A program made the position numbers and the translations under genes. Below the pieces are notes generated by a model. It saw only the letters and a list, made by a program, of their open reading frames with translations. It ran no database searches and was not told the DNA's origin. Source: Rhodoferax sp. GW822-FHT02A01 (GTDB lineage: Bacteria > Pseudomonadota > Gammaproteobacteria > Burkholderiales > Burkholderiaceae_C). Taken from it: 64,000 nucleotides of DNA. The stretch is from contig NZ_CP152376.1 of assembly GCF_038784515.1 (NCBI RefSeq), positions 3,410,001 to 3,474,000 on the forward strand, given 5' to 3'. Position 1 is the first letter of the stretch. Every line of letters starts with the position of its first letter. Positions 7,447 through 15,268 of this stretch are shown in pieces.

Positions 7447-8171
7447 TGCAAACGACCCTTTCATGTTCAAGCTGCAGCTCCCCAATGCAGACCTTTGCAT
7501 TTCGCAACAAGCTCGGCCAAGAGATTGCGCTTGACGTTTGTTATGAATGCCAGAGCATCTGGTTTGATAAGCACGAAAGCCAACAGCTCGCAGCCTCCGA
7601 GACGTTGGAGCTGTTTCGCCTGATACACACGAAAGGTCAACTGCAAGGGCGAGCCTGGGCAAGTCGCCTGAACTGTCCGAGGTGTGCCGTCAATTTGCTT
7701 CCCACATTTGATCTGTGCAAGGCAGGAAAGTTCACCTACTTTCATTGCCCAAACCAGCACGGGCGGTTCACCGCGTTTTCGGCGTTTCTCGTGGAAAAGG
7801 GTTTCGTTCGACAGTTAACGCATCAGGAAATTGAGACACTTTCCGCAGAAGTGGGTAGCGTTCGGTGCTCCGGCTGTGGGGCAGCAGTGGACATTCGCAA
7901 AGACTCGGTATGCAGCTACTGCCACGCCCCCATCGTTGTACTCGATCCCCATGCGCTGGAGAAGGCACTCGCGGCACTGGAGCAGTCTGCCAGTGCTCAG
8001 CATGAAGTGGATCAGTCCGTAGTGGTGGACGCGCTGCTCTTGTCGGAGCGCCAGAAGTGGCTTGACGAATTGCAACAAAAAACCCGTCCTGCTCAGAGCG
8101 CTTGGCGCAACATCGATGATGGGCCCCTGGCCCAGGGTGTGGATTTGCTGTGGCGCCACTTTAAAAAGTAA
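7446..8171 (+). CDS. Multi-zinc-ribbon protein (zf-TFIIB-like), 241 aa
   Basis: Cysteine pairs occur at CSSC (7-10), CYEC (near 30, with WFD and E following), CPRC (near 75), and CSGC...CSYC (near 140-160). These form two or three zinc ribbons of the TFIIB/YheH-type zf-TFIIB class. The YECQSIWFDKHE segment is the typical signature of that family. The C-terminal third is helical and without cysteines. There is no signal peptide or membrane span. Its function is unknown; related proteins are thought to be nucleic-acid or protein adaptors. It is coupled to the preceding small gene by TAATG. The frame is open further upstream, but that part overlaps the neighbour and lacks family features. Confidence 0.8.
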   Translation: MQTTLSCSSCSSPMQTFAFRNKLGQEIALDVCYECQSIWFDKHESQQLAASETLELFRLIHTKGQLQGRAWASRLNCPRCAVNLLPTFDLCKAGKFTYFHCPNQHGRFTAFSAFLVEKGFVRQLTHQEIETLSAEVGSVRCSGCGAAVDIRKDSVCSYCHAPIVVLDPHALEKALAALEQSASAQHEVDQSVVVDALLLSERQKWLDELQQKTRPAQSAWRNIDDGPLAQGVDLLWRHFKK

Positions 8172-8324
8172 ATTTGTCGGGCAAGCATGGGTCACACCGA
8201 ACTTTCATGGTGATTCCCTGCCATGCAGCTGAACTTGGCAATCAATTTGGGCCTTGCATTGCGTCAACTTGGGTGTTGGCGCTGGCCCTATACGGCAGTA
8301 TGAATAGACAGTTGGGGAACGAAT

Positions 8325-8924
8325 ATGAGCCAGTACTGTTGTGAACGCTGTGGCAAACCTGCCCCAGATCACGACTTCATTTACTTTGGTCCAGAGGCCG
8401 GGACGCGGCTCTTGTGCACCCAGTGTTTTAACGCAAGAGTCGCAGAGAAAGCACAGATCGATGATTTCGACAATCGCGCGCTTGAACCGATTTCGCTACC
8501 GGATGTAGATGGGGTAGATCATGTGTTTCATTTTCAGGCCACACTTCTTGGCCCTATGGTGGTGCTCGACGCATTCGAGCTGATGGAAGGTAAGCCGGCA
8601 GGCTACCAATTTCGGGAAATCGGACGACCTGAAGAGGAACGCTATGAACAGCTTGCACGGCTCGTGCAAAAGATCCGTGGCGCTTTGGCCGCTAAGTTCC
8701 TCCAGGATGGGCCGTACGGTCCCCAGATCAGGGATATGGAGGCACGAGGGCGCATTGAGTCAGACAGCAGCAGCGAGGGCGACCTGTTCACCCAAGCGAC
8801 ACCTTTGTTGGTGATCGATGGAAGGAAGGTCTCGTGGGAGGAGTTTGGGCGAATGCTGATGACCTTCGAAGGGTTTCAGTTCAAGCTGCAGATTTCTGAT
8901 GCAAGCGATTCTCTGGACTTGTGA
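8325..8924 (+). CDS. Uncharacterised CxxC protein, paralogue of the gene at 25.9 kb, 199 aa
   Basis: An N-terminal zinc-binding knuckle is formed by CERC (6-9) and CTQC (31-34). It is followed by an alpha/beta domain containing FHFQATLLGPMVVLDAFEL, a helical stretch with YEQLARLVQKIRGALAAKF, and a conserved end, VSWEEFGRMLMTFEGFQFKL. GGGGAACGAAT precedes the ATG. The protein at 25.9 kb matches it along the full length (same motifs, roughly 60% identity by eye). No enzyme signature is evident. The two copies bracket the recombinase/defence segment. Confidence 0.85.
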   Translation: MSQYCCERCGKPAPDHDFIYFGPEAGTRLLCTQCFNARVAEKAQIDDFDNRALEPISLPDVDGVDHVFHFQATLLGPMVVLDAFELMEGKPAGYQFREIGRPEEERYEQLARLVQKIRGALAAKFLQDGPYGPQIRDMEARGRIESDSSSEGDLFTQATPLLVIDGRKVSWEEFGRMLMTFEGFQFKLQISDASDSLDL

Positions 8925-9007
8925 GGCTGGCCGTGATTGGTCAACTCACAGGATGGGAAAGAAGTGGAGAAGGCTGGGCGCTGTAATAGGCCCTAGATCC
9001 CAGGACA

Positions 9008-9577
9008 ATGCCAGAACTTAAGCAATCCTTCCAAAAGGTACTCCTGAGAACACTCCGAGACCGGGTCGCATCGCCCGCATTCCTGGTGGTTGTTACAGGA
9101 CTTGCCTTTGCCGCTTCACTTTCGGTGTTTGTGCCCTTCGGTGGGTTGCTCGCCGCTGCGGTGTTGCTCAATGTGAAACGCTGGCGCGCCATTGCCCTGA
9201 GCGCGAGCTTGGGGGCAGCAGCTGGGGCCTTGCTCCTCTACCTTGGCATCGTCCACCTGGGGTACCGGGCCCTCATAGAGGTGTTTCCGCAAATTGCCAG
9301 TTCATCGGGCTGGATCGATGCCAAAGCCTGGCTCAATCAGTACGGAGTCGCCGCATTGTTCTTGGTGACAGCACTGCCAGTGCCTCTCACGCCGGCACTG
9401 CTTTTTGCGGGCCTTGCCAAGTTGCCGTGGTGGGAGGTGGCTTTGGCGCTGTGGATGGGCAGACTCTTGAAGTTTTACGTATACGCCTGGGCTACCGCGC
9501 AAGGTGTTCGCTGGTGGAGCCAAATGAGCAATCCGATGTTCAAGGGCAAACAGAACCCGAAGGATCCGAAGGGCTGA
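9008..9577 (+). CDS. VTT/DedA-like inner-membrane protein, 189 aa
   Basis: Four to five hydrophobic segments are visible: 24-60, 62-85, 112-135 and 140-165. The third carries ALFLVTALPVPLTPALLFAGLAKLPWW, which resembles the re-entrant loop plus glycine/proline pattern of VTT (SNARE-associated) domain proteins of the YqaA/DedA group. These act in lipid or proton transport across the inner membrane. The basic tail (GKQNPKDPKG) should be cytoplasmic. It appears to be a single-gene unit. The family call is moderate; the membrane location is firm. Confidence 0.72.
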   Translation: MPELKQSFQKVLLRTLRDRVASPAFLVVVTGLAFAASLSVFVPFGGLLAAAVLLNVKRWRAIALSASLGAAAGALLLYLGIVHLGYRALIEVFPQIASSSGWIDAKAWLNQYGVAALFLVTALPVPLTPALLFAGLAKLPWWEVALALWMGRLLKFYVYAWATAQGVRWWSQMSNPMFKGKQNPKDPKG

Positions 9578-9696
9578 GCATGCAAACGATTTGTTTCATC
9601 CAAGGCCGAGTAAGTGAAGGACAGCAATGTAGGCCTTTTCCCGATTCACGAGGTGAATGCTTGTGACCCTTGGGAGTTGATAAGTAGGGTGATAAT

Positions 9697-9747
9697 TTGT
9701 TCATTAAATTGACCAAAAAATATTTAATTGGTTAAAATATTGAACAA
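9697..9747 (+). promoter_or_regulatory. Promoter/operator of the HTH gene
   Basis: TTGACC (9709-9714) and TAAAAT (9733-9738) are spaced 18 bases apart. The ATG begins only ten bases after the -10, so the transcript should be leaderless. TTGTTCA (9697) and TGAACAA (ending at 9747) form an outer inverted pair around the promoter, and the ATTAAATTGACCA and TTTAATTGGTTAA blocks form an inner imperfect one. This is probably an autoregulatory operator for the HTH protein. Confidence 0.6.
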
Positions 9748-10401
9748 ATGACAACCTCGGAAGTCAATCTACTCCTTGAACGCCAGCTGTTGCTGCAATT
9801 GGGCGAGCGCCTGAAGCGGCTGCGCAAGGCGCAAGGCATCGGTACCGTCGAGATGGCAGCCCGGCTTGGAATCACTCGCAATACCCTGCGCTCGGTCGAA
9901 TCCGGTGATCCATCCCCCTCGATCGGAACGTACTTGCGTGTGATGTCGGTCCTGGGTGTTAGCGGGGAGTTGGCACTTCTGGCTGGAGACACATTGCAGC
10001 CTGCACCTGCTGGTTCTGCCGCAGCAAGGTCCAAACGTGCGGCGCCGCAAGTGCAAGTTCAGGTGTCGATGGACGACACGAAGCATCGGCTCCAAGATAT
10101 TCAGAGTCTTGCGCTTCACGAGGAAGCGGTTCGCCTGGTCAAGGCCAATCCGGCGTTGGCACAAAAGGCGCAAGAAACGGCTGCGAACTGGCTTGCCAAA
10201 GGGGACTCGCGTTCGGCCAGTCTATGGATTGAATGGCAGAAGATCCTTCAAGCTGGGGCGTGGCGCAAAGCACTGGGACCAACGCATCACGCTCAGCAAC
10301 TCCGGCAGGCCTCGCCATTGGTCACCATCCTTCCTGAAGATACACGTCAGCGTGTTCTGAAGCAGGGAAGTGATCTTAAGAAAGGCTTGGTGCTGCCGTG
10401 A
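9748..10401 (+). CDS. Xre-family HTH regulator, probable antitoxin-type, 217 aa
   Basis: A Cro/C1-type helix-turn-helix spans residues ~15-70 (LGERLKRLRKAQG, MAARLGITRNTLRSVESG, PSIGTYLRVMSVLG). An alanine-rich linker follows. A C-terminal domain (115-215) resembles regulators paired with DUF6036/nucleotidyltransferase-like genes, with RLQDIQSLALHEEAVRLVKANP and SLWIEWQKILQAG as visible segments. There is no ribosome binding site; the promoter abuts the ATG. Its stop overlaps a GTG start (GTGA) of what should be the partner gene, but that gene is cut after about 17 codons (next feature). The regulator itself looks intact. Confidence 0.85.
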   Translation: MTTSEVNLLLERQLLLQLGERLKRLRKAQGIGTVEMAARLGITRNTLRSVESGDPSPSIGTYLRVMSVLGVSGELALLAGDTLQPAPAGSAAARSKRAAPQVQVQVSMDDTKHRLQDIQSLALHEEAVRLVKANPALAQKAQETAANWLAKGDSRSASLWIEWQKILQAGAWRKALGPTHHAQQLRQASPLVTILPEDTRQRVLKQGSDLKKGLVLP

Positions 10402-10478
10402 CACGCGATGTACTTGAACACATCATTCGGGCAAGCAGTGACATCACGCTCAGGGTGTTTGCGGAGATCATTAAGTGA
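10398..10478 (+). pseudogene. Truncated partner gene of the HTH regulator
   Basis: The GTG overlaps the regulator stop. The peptide begins MTRDVLEHIIRASSDIT, which resembles the start of nucleotidyltransferase-like (DUF6036-type) partners encoded after such HTH genes, where a FGSQA motif would normally follow. After about 17 codons the sequence changes and stops at 26 codons, with its TGA overlapping the GTG of the recombinase. The junction probably marks the left edge of the recombinase insertion. Confidence 0.55.
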
Positions 10479-11227
10479 TAACGTCTGATTCGACCACACC
10501 GCTGTTCCATAGTGCCCCCGTGCCTAAGCGCCGGCCAGGTCGCCCCCTCGGCTCCAAGGCCCGCGTGGTTCAAGAAGTGCGCGCGCTGGGTGTTCACCAC
10601 TTTGCTTTTGTGCGCTCCAGCTTGTTGGGTCTGGACCTGGCCGATTCCTTTGACCGGTACTTGGCCTGGTCAGAAACCACGACCGATTTGCGGTATGTCC
10701 AGAACCGGCGCGAAGCACTTTTGAAACAAATCATCGAGGCCGGGCGCCAGTTTGACGCAACCCTTGCCGGTCCCGCAAAGATCACGCACCTGCTCGACCT
10801 TCTGCGCAGTGACGCCGCACCTCCCAAAACAGTGGAGCTGCCCACATTGGAAGAATGGGTGGAGTCCGAAGGGATGGATGCGGATGCCTGGAGTGAGGCC
10901 GAGCTGCTGGACGAGTACAAGGCTCACTTTGGCTTGGACAACGCCGATGCGATTGAGGCAGCCGCGCAATTCAAGGATCCGGTGGGTGAGCGGGTGAGGG
11001 CGCTCAATCACCTGGAAACCATCCTGTCCGTGATCCCAAAAGCCACGGATCGTCTGGAGTCCTGGTTCGCACGTCCGGTCGTGAAGTGCCTGCGCAACAT
11101 GGGAATCGTGACGCTGGCCGATCTCGTGAGTTTCATTAACGTGTACGGATTCCGGTGGTACTCACGCATCAAGGGGTTCGGTGCCCAACGGGCCAAGCAG
11201 GTGCTCATGTGGCTCATCCTGGAGTAG
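10475..11227 (+). CDS. N-terminal part of a large tyrosine recombinase (split by an amber codon), 250 aa
   Basis: This has the character of the N-terminal region of the ~690-residue phage-integrase-family proteins of proteobacteria: a basic start (KRRPGRPLGSKARV), LDLADSFDRYLAWSETTTDLRYVQNRREALL, and a helix-hairpin-helix-like end at VKCLRNMGIVTLADLVSFI and RIKGFGAQRAKQVL. It ends at a TAG. The frame then continues without shift into the catalytic part, whose first ATG is 12 bases later. A single nonsense change, readthrough or reinitiation are all possible. The GTG start overlaps the preceding fragment's stop. Confidence 0.75.
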   Translation: MITSDSTTPLFHSAPVPKRRPGRPLGSKARVVQEVRALGVHHFAFVRSSLLGLDLADSFDRYLAWSETTTDLRYVQNRREALLKQIIEAGRQFDATLAGPAKITHLLDLLRSDAAPPKTVELPTLEEWVESEGMDADAWSEAELLDEYKAHFGLDNADAIEAAAQFKDPVGERVRALNHLETILSVIPKATDRLESWFARPVVKCLRNMGIVTLADLVSFINVYGFRWYSRIKGFGAQRAKQVLMWLILE

Positions 11228-11239
11228 GACCATCTACAG

Positions 11240-12553
11240 ATGGTGGTTTCAGGAAGCGTGCATGAACCCAAGTCCAAGCAGGCCCTGCGCGTGGCGCCTC
11301 TATTACCCGCCGTTGGCAATGCAACCCAAGCGCTCACGCAGTTTGGGGAGGGGACGTTGGTGGGCAGTGCCTTGGGTCGGATGCAAGTAACACCCGGGCT
11401 AGGAGGTGAGAGAGGTGAGTTCAGGAGCCACATGGCCAACACCCTGGGTGCCAAGAACGACCTGGAGGCAGTCAACGCCTGGCTCGGACGCTACAAGGAA
11501 AAGCCCTCCACCTTGAGGAGCTATCGCAAGGAAGTCGAGCGGTTTTTGCTGTGGTGTGCCCAGGAGCTTAAAAAACCACTGTCCTCGGTGACCTCACCCG
11601 ACTGCCAAACGTATCGGGAGTTCTTGCAGGCCGTACCTCGGACCTGGATCGAGCCGGCGCCTATGAAACGGACCGATCCGGGCTGGCGGGCGTTTCGCGC
11701 GCAGCCCAGTGCCGCCAGTCAAAAGCAAGCGTTGGTGATTTTGCAGACCCTGTTTGCTGGATTGGTGGACGCGGGCTACCTAGTGGCCAACCCCTTCAGA
11801 TCTTTGATGAAAAGTTTCAACCTGCCCGCATCGCGCATGGACCTGACCCGCTCTTTTACGGAAAAAGAGTGGCAGCATGTTCTGCGCTGCCTGGACAACC
11901 TGCCCGCAGGCCCTGAGAGGCTGCGTTTGAAATGCATCCTGGAGTTGCTGGTGACCTCCGGCGTCCGCCTGGATGAGTTGGCCAACGCGCGGCACGGCAA
12001 CTTGCGTCAGGAATCCTTGCCGGATCTGCCGATGACCTGGATCCTGACTGTCACAGGCAAGCGCAACAAGACCCGGGACATTCCGCTCAACGAGGACGTG
12101 GTGCATTTGCTGGCACTGCATGGGGGTGACTTCAGGGAAGAGGACACGAAGAGTACAGATCCTAAAAACATCCCGCTGATACGAACTTTGCACCCATCGG
12201 TTGCCCAGTGGGGGCGAGGGGAGGGTGGAGAGTTTGAAGTGCGCGTTGCGTCCGAGCGGCCTGGCAGCGCTTTGTCGGCAGCTGGGATTTATGCCGTACT
12301 CAAGCGATTCTTCAAACATGCTGCCAATTCGGCCGCAGAAAACAAGCTGGATGCAAACAGGTTTGAGAGAGCATCCACTCATTGGATGCGGCACACCTTC
12401 ATCCGACAAGCGCTTGTTGATGGGGTGCCGATCGAAGTGGCCAGTGAGCTGGCCGGGCACGCCAGTCTGACCACCACCAGCATCTACAGCACCCAGGAAC
12501 TGGCTCGCAAGATCAAGGCGGTGCAGGGGATGAAAAGGAGAGTGGCGGCGTGA
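11240..12553 (+). CDS. Tyrosine recombinase catalytic part, 437 aa
   Basis: A SAM-like core-binding domain spans ~72-190 (WLGRYKEKPSTLRSYRKEVERFLLWC), with a catalytic domain at 205-430. The tetrad is complete: Arg243 (TSGVRLDEL), His381 and Arg384 (HWMRHTF), His407 (LAGHAS) and nucleophile Tyr416 (SIYSTQ). It is in the same frame as the upstream ORF, separated by one TAG. Residues 1-70 belong to the linker of the full-length protein. GGAGTAGGA about ten bases before the ATG could allow reinitiation. If both halves are made they may assemble; otherwise the recombinase is crippled. A decayed homologue lies 1 kb downstream. Confidence 0.85.
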   Translation: MVVSGSVHEPKSKQALRVAPLLPAVGNATQALTQFGEGTLVGSALGRMQVTPGLGGERGEFRSHMANTLGAKNDLEAVNAWLGRYKEKPSTLRSYRKEVERFLLWCAQELKKPLSSVTSPDCQTYREFLQAVPRTWIEPAPMKRTDPGWRAFRAQPSAASQKQALVILQTLFAGLVDAGYLVANPFRSLMKSFNLPASRMDLTRSFTEKEWQHVLRCLDNLPAGPERLRLKCILELLVTSGVRLDELANARHGNLRQESLPDLPMTWILTVTGKRNKTRDIPLNEDVVHLLALHGGDFREEDTKSTDPKNIPLIRTLHPSVAQWGRGEGGEFEVRVASERPGSALSAAGIYAVLKRFFKHAANSAAENKLDANRFERASTHWMRHTFIRQALVDGVPIEVASELAGHASLTTTSIYSTQELARKIKAVQGMKRRVAA

Positions 12554-12759
12554 CTTCAGAGACCATCACATAGCGGTCACTGTGGTGGTCAAGCCGTACG
12601 TCAGCCCGTAGGGATAAACCCTGGTCAGGGCTACAGGAGTCAACCAAGTAGCCACTGGGACTGTTGTGTGGGCTTCCACTGCTCACAACGGGATCGCAAA
12701 CCGACGGCCCTGCACCATTCCTGGGATTGCTTACAACGCTTTACTGGAGAGGGATAGAA

Positions 12760-12996
12760 ATGCTCACACATTCGCAAATCAATGCTGTGCTGACCTATGC
12801 CGAAACAGTCATTGCCATAAATCCTGATGCAGAGCAGGACATCGAGTTGCTGTTAGAGCGCCTGGACAATGAGTTCAACATCGAGCACATGCCCACTGGG
12901 CACTTTCAGCAAGTCGCTGACGCCGTGGCATCTAATTTCTTCCATGGTCAGAAACTTGTGCTGCCAGTGACCACAGCGCACGGGTCCTCTCAATGA
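12760..12996 (+). CDS. Hypothetical small protein, 78 aa
   Basis: Not recognised. The ATG follows GGAGAGGG with good spacing; open frame further upstream lacks any such site. The sequence is an acidic helical protein (DAEQDIELLLERLDNEF) with no cysteines or membrane span. The last 65 bases overlap, in antisense, the 3' end of the LexA-controlled gene. It sits between the intact and the broken recombinase and may be cargo of that element. Confidence 0.5.
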   Translation: MLTHSQINAVLTYAETVIAINPDAEQDIELLLERLDNEFNIEHMPTGHFQQVADAVASNFFHGQKLVLPVTTAHGSSQ

Positions 12997-13135
12997 CCCG
13001 TCTAGCGTTCTCCACCAGCGTCCCTTTCGCCCCACTCTGAGACGCCACTAGGAACGGCCAAGGCTTCGCCATGCGTGGCTTTGGTGGTGACTGCGGCACG
13101 ACTGCATCGCGCTGTTGTTCTGTTGACGATTGCAT
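12932..13135 (-). CDS. Small SOS-controlled protein of unknown function, 67 aa
   Basis: The ATG is preceded by TGAGGAGAGG, a strong ribosome binding site. Upstream is a near-perfect sigma-70 promoter whose start region is covered by a 16-bp LexA box (separate entry). The product is basic and hydrophilic, with a proline-rich N-terminal third (VVPQSPPKPRMAKPWPF) followed by an amphipathic helix (LVENARRVIERTRALWSLAAQ). It resembles neither SulA nor ImuA nor any SOS protein I know. Its 3' end overlaps the convergent small gene. The combination of operator, promoter and ribosome binding site makes expression after DNA damage likely. A direct excision or recombination factor is possible but unproven. 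Confidence 0.62.
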   Translation of the reverse strand: MQSSTEQQRDAVVPQSPPKPRMAKPWPFLVASQSGAKGTLVENARRVIERTRALWSLAAQVSDHGRN

Positions 13136-13163
13136 GTTGTTCCTCTCCTCAGTCTTTGGAATG

Positions 13164-13210
13164 CTGTACGTATTTACAGTTATTGTATGTGTGATGAGAT
13201 CACCTATCAA
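13164..13210 (-). promoter_or_regulatory. SOS promoter with LexA box
   Basis: Read on the minus strand, TTGATA (13205-13210), a 17-base spacer and TACAAT (13182-13187) form a strong promoter. CTGTAAATACGTACAG (13164-13179) matches the CTGT-N8-ACAG LexA core exactly and lies directly over the predicted transcription start, 28 bases before the ATG of the 67-aa gene. This arrangement would give tight LexA repression. Confidence 0.72.
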
Positions 13211-13253
13211 TGGAGCTGCCAGCAGTTTGGCAAGTCGTAGGGGAAGATGAATG

Positions 13254-13373
13254 TGTCAACATGCCATTGCTGATGAGGTCTGTCGTCCGTAAAGCCGCAT
13301 GAATATTGGTTTGCAGGGTTGTGAGCGTAAAAGTGTCAACTTGAACTAGGGGTGTGACGGTAAATCTGTCAAC
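13254..13373. repeat. Three short repeats ending in TGTCAAC
   Basis: GTGAGCGTAAAAGTGTCAAC (ending 13340) and GTGACGGTAAATCTGTCAAC (ending 13373) match at most positions. A third, weaker copy ends at 13260 (GATGAATGTGTCAAC). All have the same orientation. Such spaced ~20-bp repeats are typical of transposase-binding ends, for example in IS21-type or Tn7-type elements, but no transposase is left here. Confidence 0.5.
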
Positions 13374-13462
13374 GAACCGCTTCTGATGTCTGAGGTTTTT
13401 TAGCCCCAATAGGCTCTGGAGATTGCAGTTCTGGCTTGTGCATGCATGGGATGGCGATGAAC

Positions 13463-13500
13463 AAAGGAGTGCTGCATATCTCCATATCCAGCACTCCTTT
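13463..13500. repeat. Perfect 12-bp inverted repeat
   Basis: AAAGGAGTGCTG and CAGCACTCCTTT are exact inverse complements separated by 14 bases. The right arm runs into the decayed recombinase reading frame (HSFTEAEWG). There is no T-run, so it is not an obvious terminator. It could be a junction product of the rearrangement. Confidence 0.6.
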
Positions 13501-13877
13501 ACTGAGGCCGAATGGGGCCAAGTGTTGAACAGCCTGCAGGAGCTAAAGCCTGGTCCAAAGTAGGTGCGAACCCGCACGGACGAAACCGGCTTGGTTTTGT
13601 CACCGTCGGATATCTATGCGGTGCTCAAAAGTTTCTTCAAGCGCTGTGCAAAGACTGCGGCTGCGGCGGGGCTTGATGTGTGCCGATTTGAGAAAGCCAG
13701 CACGCACTGGATGCGCCACACGTTTTTCGTCAGGCATTGGTAGACGGGGTGCCGATTGAAGTGGCCAGTGAGCTGGCTGGCCGCGCCTCGATTGGCACAA
13801 CATCGATTTACTCCACGCAGGAACTGGCCAGGAAGATCAAAGTCATTGCGGGCATGAAGCGTCGCGCGCAGGCGTGA
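13492..13877 (+). pseudogene. Decayed second tyrosine recombinase
   Basis: The remnant first reads HSFTEAEWGQVLNSLQELK, matching RSFTEKEWQHVLRCLDNL of the intact gene, and then stops. Most of the catalytic domain between the Arg and the HxxR box is deleted. It resumes with SPSDIYAVLKSFFKRC and ASTHWMRHTF. A frameshift in a run of T follows, then ALVDGVPIEVASELAGRAS and TTSIYSTQELARKIK in another frame up to the stop. The conserved His of the box is Arg (GRAS). It is a related but distinct copy, not a recent duplication. Confidence 0.8.
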
Positions 13878-14098
13878 TTGAGCAGCACATTGACAGCAGG
13901 TCAATTGAACAAGGTCATAGGCTTTCTCGTTTAGGCCAAGCAGGGCCGCTTGGGTTGAGTTTGAGCGCAGCGACACATGGAATCAAGTACAACATCCACA
14001 CCCAATGGTGCAAAAAACGAAATTCACCGCCATTCTTAGAAATAGCCATATAATTAGTCAATTAAATCTGAAGTTTATCTGCTTACCTAAGAGGCATT

Positions 14099-15265
14099 TT
14101 GGAAACAATTGACGAAATTAATGAAATTGAGAAGGATTTAGTCAATTTGGCTAGATTGTCTTCCCAAGGTGCTGATGAGGATGTTCGGCTCCTGCTGGCC
14201 AAGCTGGTCCGCAAGTACCGCGTGGCTCGTCCGGAACTGGCGTCGCAACTTGACTTGACGCTTAAGGCATCACGCACGCGATCAAACGGTCCGGCCGTTC
14301 TTCGGCGTGGAATGAGCATGCCTGAACCATCAACCATGCCGGTCGATGCGGATTCTCGGCAATCGCTCATCCGGGTATTTGATGATCTTGACGGGATGCC
14401 CGCGCCGTTGCTGCCGGACTTATTGTTTGTGCGGATTCAATCTCTGGTACGTGAACGGCAGGAGCGGGACCGCCTTGCCGCCCACGGCATCAAGCCCACC
14501 CGTTCCGCGATTCTGGTTGGACCGCCTGGCGTGGGCAAAACACTTTCTGCACGCTGGATTGCCAATCAGCTTGGTAAACCCTTGTGGGTATTGGACTTGA
14601 CCACCGTTATGAGTAGTCTGCTGGGTAAAACTGGCAGCAACCTGCGCGCAGTCTTTGACCATGCCAAGCAGAATCAAGCGGTCTTGCTGCTTGACGAGAT
14701 TGATGCCATTGCCAAGCGTCGCAGTGATGAGTCGGATGTCGGGGAGTTGAAACGGCTGGTCACTGCCATTCTGCAGGAGGTGGATGCATGGCCGGACTCG
14801 GGATTGCTCTTGGCTGCGACCAATCATCCAGAATTAATAGACCCTGCTTTATGGCGTCGCTTTGATGCTGTGTTGATGTTTGACGCGCCACAAGCGGCGG
14901 TGTTGGCGGCAGCTGTCAGGCGATTTCTGGGTGCGGATCTGAATGCTTTTGAGGGATGGGTTGATTTGTTGACCTCCTCGGTCCAAGGCATGTCCCTGTC
15001 CGATGTTGAGCGTTCGATCAATGCGCTGCGTCGTCATACGGTGCTGGAAAACTCTGATCCGGCGCAGGCTGTCATTGATATGGCGATCAAAGGAGCACCT
15101 AACCTGGACAAACCTTCGAGGCAACAGTTGGCCATTGAGCTGGCCCGCTCAGGTTCCCTGTCACACAACAAAATCATGACCCTGACAGGGGTGTCGCGTG
15201 ACACGATTCGAAAGTACGCTGGCCCATCCCCCATCAAGGGACGCGGCCCCAAGAAGGGAGTTTGA
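14099..15265 (+). CDS. ietA: IetA-type AAA+ ATPase of the IetAS anti-phage system, 388 aa
   Basis: A helical N-terminal region (1-105) precedes an AAA+ module: Walker A GPPGVGKT (141-148), Walker B LLLDEID (196-202), sensor-1 region LLLAATNHPELIDPALWRRFD and an arginine finger (LWRRF). The C-terminal 50 residues carry an HTH-like segment (LSHNKIMTLTGVSRDTIRKYA). The TTG start is chosen because AAGAGG sits six bases upstream and the N-terminal helix fits. An ATPase of this kind directly followed by a subtilase is the IetA/IetS pair, first named for plasmid incompatibility and later shown to block phages. ATP-driven substrate recognition or unfolding for the protease is the likely role. Confidence 0.88.
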   Translation: METIDEINEIEKDLVNLARLSSQGADEDVRLLLAKLVRKYRVARPELASQLDLTLKASRTRSNGPAVLRRGMSMPEPSTMPVDADSRQSLIRVFDDLDGMPAPLLPDLLFVRIQSLVRERQERDRLAAHGIKPTRSAILVGPPGVGKTLSARWIANQLGKPLWVLDLTTVMSSLLGKTGSNLRAVFDHAKQNQAVLLLDEIDAIAKRRSDESDVGELKRLVTAILQEVDAWPDSGLLLAATNHPELIDPALWRRFDAVLMFDAPQAAVLAAAVRRFLGADLNAFEGWVDLLTSSVQGMSLSDVERSINALRRHTVLENSDPAQAVIDMAIKGAPNLDKPSRQQLAIELARSGSLSHNKIMTLTGVSRDTIRKYAGPSPIKGRGPKKGV

Positions 15266-15268
15266 TGC

